Shown here piece by piece: positions 55,405 through 64,000 of a stretch of 64,000 nt of DNA; position 1 is the stretch's first letter; every line of letters starts with the position of its first letter. This DNA is from Rugalucina vietnamica. Lineage: Eukaryota; Mollusca; Bivalvia; Lucinida; Lucinidae. The DNA is taken from the NCBI GenBank assembly GCA_964017185.1, contig OZ024876.1, positions 16,256,226 to 16,320,225 of the forward strand, in the 5' to 3' direction. The notes under the pieces were generated by a model. It was not told where the DNA came from. It was given only the letters and a program-made list of their open reading frames with translations, and searched no databases. Position numbers and translations under genes: made by a program.

Positions 55405-55545
55405 TTTATCCAAAACATAGATTGTGGACACATGTTAGAACTGCCTCGCAATATATTGGAAGAAAATAAGAAAAATGTATACCATTTTATACCCTAATTC
55501 TACTGTAGAAAATTGGGTGTTGGGCAATAAAACTATATAGATATG
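55405..55545 (-). mobile_element. Family 2 MITE, degenerate
   Basis: AAAACATAGATTGTGGACAC and the following GTTAGAACTGCCTCG are recognisable; the palindrome's second arm is lost. Confidence 0.5.
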
Positions 55546-55696
55546 TAATCCTGGTGTAATTTAGAGCCATCATTAGCCTGTAGAGGCGATTTGGCAGGGA
55601 GCTTGTCTGATTCGTTCGAAAGCATCCTTAATATGCTAGAATTATTATTTTTAAAGTTTCTTGTTAACATTGAAGGATAACATTTTATAAATTTCA

Positions 55697-55954
55697 GGGC
55701 CCAGAATTACAATCCTCCCTTAAAGTTAAGGAAGACCTTAGTTAAGGTGACGAATTTCAGCATCCAAAAAGATGCATCCAAAACATTCTAAAATCAAATT
55801 TATCAGTTTTATTAAGTAAATGACATTTTATTTCACACACCTGTATAATTTTGTAAAAATAGTTATTGATTTTAACGGTAAAATATCGAGTCAAAATTTG
55901 TCACCTTAACTAAGGTCTTCCTTAACTTTAAGGGAGGATTGTAATTCTGGGCCC
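55697..55954. mobile_element. 258-bp MITE with about 56-bp TIRs
   Basis: GGGCCCAGAATTACAATCCT and the next 35 bp, through TAAGGAAGACCTTAGTTAAG, are exactly mirrored at the right end. The centre is AT-rich with no ORF. Confidence 0.8.
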
Positions 55955-56046
55955 ACTGTTTGTTACAACTTAACTCAATATGGGCACTAAGTAAGATATT
56001 GGTGCTTATAGTTACCAATTCGGTAAATCTCTCTAAATAAAATATA

Positions 56047-56275
56047 AGCCACCACATGGGAAAACCAACAATCTGCCTAGGCGAAAACAAAGGCGCATAT
56101 CAGCTTCGCAGTAACTGCGAAGCTGATCAGCGCCTTTGTTTTCAATACTCGGATAGTACAATTCCTCCTCTACTTAACTCCAAAATTTCAAGCTTCTAGC
56201 TCTTTTCTGTGACTGTACAGGTCGGTTTGTGTCGGACCTGATCGGAAACCAAATTGTTGGTTTTCCACGAGGGTG
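56047..56275 (+). mobile_element. Family 1 MITE, diverged-end sub-type
   Basis: Ends CCACATGGGAAAACCAACAA and TTGTTGGTTTTCCACGAGGG, with the hairpin centre GCAGTAACTGC. Same sub-type as 24727-24953. Confidence 0.8.
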
Positions 56276-56898
56276 AAGTTAGCAGTACCAGCAGTACTGC
56301 AGTAATACTGCGGCATTAGCTCAGCAGCACCAGCAGTATTACACATCCGGACCAAAGTAACGCCCGTATTGTTTTTTTAGATTACTGGTGTATTGATCTT
56401 TTTGAACGATTTATACTGGTGTATTGATCTTTTTGAACGATTTAATAACACACTTATATGTTTATTGTTTGTTTTTCTAGCATAACGGCTGATTCAGCAA
56501 TTTTTCAGTCATGTCTGGACAGTGCCACCACTCTCTGATATGGTATGTTCATGTGTATTCTTAAGCGCCACGAGCCACTAGCTTCTCGTCTACACTGTTC
56601 CAAAATGATACTATTGGTTTTACCACATTCACATGTACCATTCCCCATATTTAAAGAATTCACATTGCTTATGTCTCACCGGTTCTATTTAAATGCAATG
56701 CATGCATGTTACATGCACCGTAGTGCAAAGCCTGAGTAGCGTTGTCCTCTAAGTGTCCGGCGCTGTCTTCGAAGTGGCCGTCCTCGATTTTTAAAACAGA
56801 GAAATTCAAATACAGATACATATTGAATGCAACTGGAGAACATTTCTTTCACAAACTTTTGATACAATTAAAGTCTAAATAAGGGACACAACTATAGG
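56276..56898. other. No gene seen before the satellite
   Basis: CAGCAGTA-type words cluster at 56280-56340, and a 30-bp unit (TACTGGTGTATTGATCTTTT...) is duplicated at 56386-56445. No USP exon 4. Confidence 0.5.
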
Positions 56899-59800
56899 GT
56901 GCAATGAGGTCCAAACCGGTTTTTGACCCCCGATGTTACCACCCCAGAGGCTTGAGTTTCTGACCAGACCCTGTTGTGATTGTTGGTATGGTAACACTCT
57001 TTCAGCTGCGTGGGGTCGGTATACCGGGATAACTCTTGTTCTCGAGAAAAAGTGGTATACTTATGTTATACAAGCTATAATAGCGAAAATACATGCTTTT
57101 CAGCAGCAACATGTCACGCAAGTCATGGGCTTGAGTTTCTGGTCTCACCCTTTTTATAATATCGAGTGATCCCCAGTGGATGGAACCAGATAGTTGGCTA
57201 TACCGGGATAACTCTTGTTCTCGAGAATTGGGGGGTCAAAAAGGGGGGGGGGGTGCAATGAGGTCCAAACCGGTTTTTGACCCCCGATGTTACCACCCCA
57301 GAGGCTTGAGTTTCTGACCAGACCCTGTTGTGATTGTTGGTATGGTAACACTCTTTCAGCTGCGTGGGGTCGGTATACCGGGATAACTCTTGTTCTCGAG
57401 AAAAAGTGGTATACCTATGTTATACAAGCTATAATAGCGAAAATACATGCTTTTCAGCAGCAACATGTCACGCAAGTCATGGGCTTGAGTTTCTGGTCTC
57501 ACCCTTTTTATAATATCGAGTGATCCCCAGTGGATGGAACCAGATAGTTGGCTATACCGGGATAACTCTTGTTCTCGAGAATTGGGGGGTCAAAAAGGGG
57601 GGGGGTGCAATGAGGTCCAAACCAGTTTTTGACCCCCGATGTTACCACCCCAGAGGCTTGAGTTTCTGACCAGACCCTGTTGTGATTGTTGGTATGGTAA
57701 CACTCTTTCAGCTGCGTGGGGTCGGTATACCGGGATAACTCTTGTTCTCTAGAAAAAGTGGTATACCTATATTATACAAGCTAAAATAGCGAAAATACAT
57801 GCTTTTCAGCAGCAACATGTCACGCAAGTCATGGGCTTGAGTTTCTGGTCTCACCCTTTTTATAATATCGAGTGATCCCCAGTGGATGGAACCAGATAGT
57901 TGGCTATACCGGGATAACTCTTGTTCTCGAGAATTGGGGGGTCAAAATAGGGGGGGGGGGTGCAATGAGGTCCAAACCGGTTTTTGACCCCCGATGTTAC
58001 CACCCCAGAGGCTTGAGTTTCTGACCGGACCCTGTTGTGATTGTTGGTATGGTAACACTCTTTCAGCTGCGTGGGGTCGGTATACCGGGATAACTCTTGT
58101 TCTCGAGAAAAAGTGGTATACCTATGTTATAAAAGCTAAAATAGCGAAAATACATGCTTTTCAGCAGCAACATGTTACGCAAGTCATGGGCTTGAGTTTC
58201 TGGTCTCACCCTTTTTATAATATCGAGTGATCCCCAGTGGATGGAACCAGATAGTTGGCCATACCGGGATAACTCTTGTTCTCGAGAATTGGGGGGTCAA
58301 AATAGGGGGGGGGGTGCAATGAGGTCCAAACCGGTTTTTGACCCCCGATGTTACCACCCCAGAGGCTTGAGTTTCTGACCAGACCCTGTTGTGATTGTTG
58401 GTATGGTAACACTCTTTCAGCTGCATGGGGTCGGTATACCGGGATAACTCTTGTTCTCGAGAAAAAGTGGTATACCTATATTATACAAGCTAAAATAGCG
58501 AAAATACATGCTTTTCAGCAGCAACATGTCACGCAAGTCATGGGCTTGAGTTTCTGGTCTCACCCTTTTTATAATATCAAGTGATCCCCAGTGGATGGAA
58601 CACGATAGTTGGCTATACCGGGATAACTCTTGATCTCGAGAATTGGGGGGGGTCAAAATAGGGGGGGGGTGCAATGAGGTCCAAACCGGTTTTTGACCCC
58701 CGATGTTACCACCCCAGATGCTTGAGTTTCTGACCAGACCCTGTTGTGATTGTTGGTATGGTAACACTCTTTCAGCTGCGTGGGGTCGGTATACCGGGAT
58801 AACTCTTGTTCTCGAGAAAAAGTGGTATACCTATGTTATATAAGCTAAAATAGCGAAAATACATGCTTTTCAGCAGCAACATGTTACGCAAGTCATGGGC
58901 TTGAGTTTCTGGTCTCACCCTTTTTATAATATCGAGTGATCCCCAGTGGATGGAACCAGATAGTTGGCTATACCGGGATAACTCTTGTTCTCGAGAATTG
59001 GGGGGTCAAAATAGGGGGGGGTGCAATGAGGTCCAAACCGGTTTTTGACCCCAGATGTTACCACCCCAGAGGCTTGAGTTTCTGACCAGACCCTGTTGTG
59101 ATTGTTGGTATGGTAACACTCTTTCAGCTGCGTGGGGTAGGTATACCGGGATAACTCTTGTTCTCGAGAAAAAGTGGTATACCTATATTATACAAGCTAA
59201 AATAGCGAAAATACATGCTTTTCAGCAGCAACATGTCACGCAAGTCATGGGCTTGAGTTTCTGGTCTCACCCTTTTTATAATATCGAGTGATCCCCAGTG
59301 GATGGAACCAGATAGTTGGCTATACCGGGATAACTCATGTTCTCGAGAATTGGGGGGGTCAAAATAGGGGGGGGGGGGCAATGAGGTCCAAACCGGTTTT
59401 TGACCCCCGATGTTACCACCCCAGAGGCTTGAGTTTCTGACCAGACCCTGTTGTGATTGTTGGTATGGTAACACTCTTTCAGCTGCGTGGGGTCGGTATA
59501 CCGGGATAACTCTTGTTCTCGAGAAAAAGTGGTATACCTATGTTATACAAGCTAAAATAGCGAAAATACATGCTTTTCAGCAGCAACATGTCACGCAAGT
59601 CATGGGCTTGAGTTTCTGGTCTCACCCTTTTTATAATATCGAGTGATCCCCAGTGGATGGAACCAGATAGTTGGCTATACCGGGATAACTCTTGTTCTCG
59701 AGAATCGGGGGGTCAAAATAGGGGGTGGGGTGCAATGAGGTCCAAACCGGTTTTTGACCCCGATGTTACCACCCCAGAGGCTTGAGTTTCTGACCAGACC

Positions 59801-62800
59801 CTGTTGTGATTGTTGGTATGGTAACACTCTTTCAGCTGCGTGGGGTCGGTATACCGGGATAACTCTTGTTCTCGAGAAAAAGTGGTATACCTATATTATA
59901 CAAGCTAAAATAGCGAAAATACATGCTTTTCAGCAGCAACATGTCACGCAAGTCATGGGCTTGAGTTTCTGGTCTCACCCTTTTTATAATATCGAGTGAT
60001 CCCCAGTGGATGGAACCAGATAGTTGGCTATACCGGGATAACTCTTGTTCTCGAGAATTGGGGGGTCAAAATAGGGGGGGGTGCAATGAGGTCCAAACCG
60101 GTTTTTGACCCCCGATGTTACCACCCCAGAGGCTTGAGTTTCTGACCAGACCCTGTTGTGATTGTTGGTATGGTAACACTCTTTCAGCTGCGTGGGGTCG
60201 GTATACCGGGATAACTCTTGTTCTCGAGAAAAAGTGGTATACCTATGTTATACAAGCTATAATAGCGAAAATACATGCTTTTCAGCAGCAACATGTCACG
60301 CAAGTCATGGGCTTGAGTTTCTGGTCTCACCCTTTTTATAATATCGAGTGATCCCCAGTGGATGGAACCAGATAGTTGGCTATACCGGGATAACTCTTGT
60401 TCTCGAGAATTGGGGGGTCAAAAGGGGGGGGTGCAATGAGGTCCAAACCAGTTTTTGACCCCCGATGTTACCACCCCAGAGGCTTGAGTTTCTGACCAGA
60501 CCCTGTTGTGATTGTTGGTATGGTAACACTCTTTCAGCTGCGTGGGGTCGGTATACCGGGATAACTCTTGTTCTCGAGAAAAAGTGGTATACCTATGTTA
60601 TAAAAGCTAAAATAGCGAAAATACATGCTTTTCAGCAGCAACATGTTACGCAAGTCATGGGCTTGAGTTTCTGGTCTCACCCTTTTTATAATATCGAGTG
60701 ATCCCCAGTGGATGGAACCAGATAGTTGGCCATACCGGGATAACTCTTGTTCTCGAGAATTGGGGGGTCAAAATAGGGGGGGGGTGCAATGAGGTCCAAA
60801 CCGGTTTTTGACCCCCGATGTTACCACCCCAGAGGCTTGAGTTTCTGACCAGACCCTGTTGTGATTGTTGGTATGGTAACACTCTTTCAGCTGCGTGGGG
60901 TCGGTATACCGGGATAACTCTTGTTCTCGAGAAAAAGTGGTATACCTATGTTATACAAGCTAAAATAACGAAAATACATGCTTTTCAGCAGCAACATGTT
61001 ACGCAAGTCATGGGCTTGAGTTTCTGGTCTCACCCTTTTTATAATATCAAGTGATCCCCAGTGGATGGAACACGATAGTTGGCTATACCGGGATAACTCT
61101 TGTTCTCGAGAATTGGGGGGTCAAAATAGGGGGGGGGGTGCAATGAGGTCCAAACCGGTTTTTGACCCCCGATGTTACCACCCCAGAGGCTTGAGTTTCT
61201 GACCAGACCCTGTTGTGATTGTTGGTATGGTAACACTCTTTCAGCTGCGTGGGGTCGGTATACCGGGATAACTCTTGTTCTCGAGAAAAAGTGGTATACC
61301 TATGTTATATAAGCTAAAATAGCGAAAATACATGCTTTTCAGCAGCAACATGTTACGCAAGTCATGGGCTTGAGTTTCTGGTCTCACCCTTTTTATAATA
61401 TCGAGTGATCCCCAGTGGATCGAACCAGATAGTTGGCTATACCGGGATAACTCTTGTTCTCGAGAATTGGGGGGTCAAAATAGGGGGGGGGGTGCAATGA
61501 GGTCCAAACCGGTTTTTGACCCCAGATGTTACCACCCCAGAGGCTTGAGTTTCTGACCAGACCCTGTTGTGATTGTTGGTATGGTAACACTCTTTCAGCT
61601 GCGTGGGGTAGGTATACCGGGATAACTCTTGTTCTCGAGAAAAAGTGGTATACCTATATTATACAAGCTAAAATAGCGAAAATACATGCTTTTCAGCAGC
61701 AACATGTCACGCAAGTCATGGGCTTGAGTTTCTGGTCTCACCCTTTTTATAATATCGAGTGATCCCCAGTGGATGGAACCAGATAGTTGGCTATACCGGG
61801 ATAACTCATGTTCTCGAGAATTGGGGGGGTCAAAATAGGGGGGGGGGGGCAATGAGGTCCAAACCGGTTTTTGACCCCCGATGTTACCACCCCAGAGGCT
61901 TGAGTTTCTGACCAGACCCTGTTGTGATTGTTGGTATGGTAACACTCTTTCAGCTGCGTGGGGTCGGTATACCGGGATAACTCTTGTTCTCGAGAAAAAG
62001 TGGTATACCTATGTTATACAAGCTAAAATAGCGAAAATACATGCTTTTCAGCAGCAACATGTCACGCAAGTCATGGGCTTGAGTTTCTGGTCTCACCCTT
62101 TTTATAATATCGAGTGATCCCCAGTGGATGGAACCAGATAGTTGGCTATACCGGGATAACTCTTGTTCTCGAGAATCGGGGGGTCAAAATAGGGGGTGGG
62201 GTGCAATGAGGTCCAAACCGGTTTTTGACCCCGATGTTACCACCCCAGAGGCTTGAGTTTCTGACCAGACCCTGTTGTGATTGTTGGTATGGTAACACTC
62301 TTTCAGCTGCGTGGGGTCGGTATACCGGGATAACTCTTGTTCTCGAGAAAAAGTGGTATACCTATATTATACAAGCTAAAATAGCGAAAATACATGCTTT
62401 TCAGCAGCAACATGTCACGCAAGTCATGGGCTTGAGTTTCTGGTCTCACCCTTTTTATAATATCGAGTGATCCCCAGTGGATGGAACCAGATAGTTGGCT
62501 ATACCGGGATAACTCTTGTTCTCGAGAATTGGGGGGTCAAAATAGGGGGGGGTGCAATGAGGTCCAAACCGGTTTTTGACCCCCGATGTTACCACCCCAG
62601 AGGCTTGAGTTTCTGACCAGACCCTGTTGTGATTGTTGGTATGGTAACACTCTTTCAGCTGCGTGGGGTCGGTATACCGGGATAACTCTTGTTCTCGAGA
62701 AAAAGTGGTATACCTATGTTATACAAGCTATAATAGCGAAAATACATGCTTTTCAGCAGCAACATGTCACGCAAGTCATGGGCTTGAGTTTCTGGTCTCA

Positions 62801-64000
62801 CCCTTTTTATAATATCGAGTGATCCCCAGTGGATGGAACCAGATAGTTGGCTATACCGGGATAACTCTTGTTCTCGAGAATTGGGGGGTCAAAAGGGGGG
62901 GGGTGCAATGAGGTCCAAACCAGTTTTTGACCCCCGATGTTACCACCCCAGAGGCTTGAGTTTCTGACCAGACCCTGTTGTGATTGTTGGTATGGTAACA
63001 CTCTTTCAGCTGCGTGGGGTCGGTATACCGGGATAACTCTTGTTCTCGAGAAAAAGTGGTATACCTATATTATACAAGCTAAAATAGCGAAAATACATGC
63101 TTTTCAGCAGCAACATGTCACGCAAGTCATGGGCTTGAGTTTCTGGTCTCACCCTTTTTATAATATCGAGTGATCCCCAGTGGATGGAACCAGATAGTTG
63201 GCTATACCGGGATAACTCTTGTTCTCGAGAATTGGGGGGTCAAAATGGAGGGGGGGGTGCAATGAGGTCCAAACCGGTTTTTGACCCCCGATGTTACCAC
63301 CCCAGAGGCTTGAGTTTCTGACCAGACCCTGTTGTGATTGTTGGTATGGTAACACTCTTTCAGCTGCGTGGGGTCGGTATACCGGGATAACTCTTGTTCT
63401 CGAGAAAAAGTGGTATACCTATGTTATACAAGCTATAATAGCGAAAATACATGCTTTTCAGCAGCAACATGTCACGCAAGTCATGGGCTTGAGTTTCTGG
63501 TCTCACCCTTTTTATAATATCGAGTGATCCCCAGTGGATGGAACCAGATAGTTGGCTATACCGGGATAACTCTTGTTCTCGAGAATTGGGGGGTCAAAAG
63601 GGGGGGGTGCAATGAGGTCCAAACCAGTTTTTGACCCCCGATGTTACCACCCCAGAGGCTTGAGTTTCTGACCAGACCCTGTTGTGATTGTTGGTATGGT
63701 AACACTCTTTCAGCTGCGTGGGGTCGGTATACCGGGATAACTCTTGTTCTCGAGAAAAAGTGGTATACCTATATTATACAAGCTAAAATAGCGAAAATAC
63801 ATGCTTTTCAGCAGCAACATGTCACGCAAGTCATGGGCTTGAGTTTCTGGTCTCACCCTTTTTATAATATCGAGTGATCCCCAGTGGATGGAACCAGATA
63901 GTTGGCTATACCGGGATAACTCTTGTTCTCGAGAATTGGGGGGTCAAAATGGAGGGGGGGGTGCAATGAGGTCCAAACCGGTTTTTGACCCCCGATGTTA
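56899..64000. repeat. 353-bp satellite, about 20 copies, runs off the window
   Basis: Successive units start with GGTGCAATGAGGTCCAAACC at steps of 350-355 bp. Length differences come mostly from a G-run of 7 to 13 just before that phrase. Copies are nearly identical. Each unit contains GGCTTGAGTTTCTG and TACCGGGATAACTCTTGTTC twice, about 178 bp apart, so the monomer is an old dimer. Diagnostic variants recur about 2,471 bp apart (59140/61611, 58260/60731, 59706/62177), and others about 705 bp apart (62890/63595, 63241/63945). A 78-codon plus-strand frame and a 65-codon minus-strand frame are open in most units, which is expected when near-identical copies spread. Confidence 0.95.

Noticed and set aside
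56899-64000. Gene family of 78-aa proteins
   Set aside because: Near-identical tandem units with no start context, splice signals or family match; treated as satellite.

Overview
This window looks like nuclear DNA from an AT-rich, repeat-dense animal genome. A marine mollusc, probably a bivalve, is the best guess. The evidence is spliced genes with GT/AG introns, universal stress protein (USP) paralogues of the invertebrate type, TTAGGG-like repeats, RTE-like and Penelope-like retrotransposon remains, and many palindromic MITEs. The species is an inference and cannot be settled from the sequence alone. Nothing suggests prokaryotic DNA: there are no operons and no long uninterrupted ORFs.

Layout. 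1-9,995: a 181-bp tandem repeat carrying CRE-like palindromes, a decayed RTE-type LINE with its catalytic core deleted, and a series of inverted-repeat elements. 9,996-27,031: exons of one unrecognised plus-strand gene whose splice phases chain together (9,996-10,120; possibly 22,569-22,673; 25,336-25,466; 26,876-27,031). Its introns hold a minus-strand LINE fragment, a 4.1-kb element with long terminal inverted repeats and TA target duplications, and many MITEs. 27,286-37,742: a composite repeat zone with interstitial TTAGGG-like tracts joined to a dispersed element, a 2.56-kb transposon-like insertion flanked by GATA duplications, a TTAA-flanked element at the stop codon of a possible terminal exon, and a Penelope-like reverse transcriptase remnant.

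38,306-41,132: a complete four-exon USP gene (165 aa). 45,149-46,874: a 151-bp tandem repeat inside a hairpin-capped element. 47,160-50,990: two copies of a TIR element that each carry two perfect RFX X-box palindromes, with a second decayed Penelope-like copy between them. 52,131-55,167: a second USP gene with the same intron positions and phases, but only exons 1-3 are visible.

56,899-64,000: about 20 copies of a 353-bp satellite that runs off the window. The monomer is an old dimer of about 178 bp. The array shows nested higher-order duplication: a 7-monomer block (about 2,471 bp) repeated once, and a younger 2-monomer block (about 705 bp). The satellite lies where the last intron or exon of the second USP gene should be, so that gene is either split by a very large satellite-filled intron or has lost the exon with its ATP-binding loop.

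The two USP genes are the only confidently functional-looking genes. The rest of the window is mainly mobile DNA in layers of nested insertion, several of which can be ordered from their target-site duplications.
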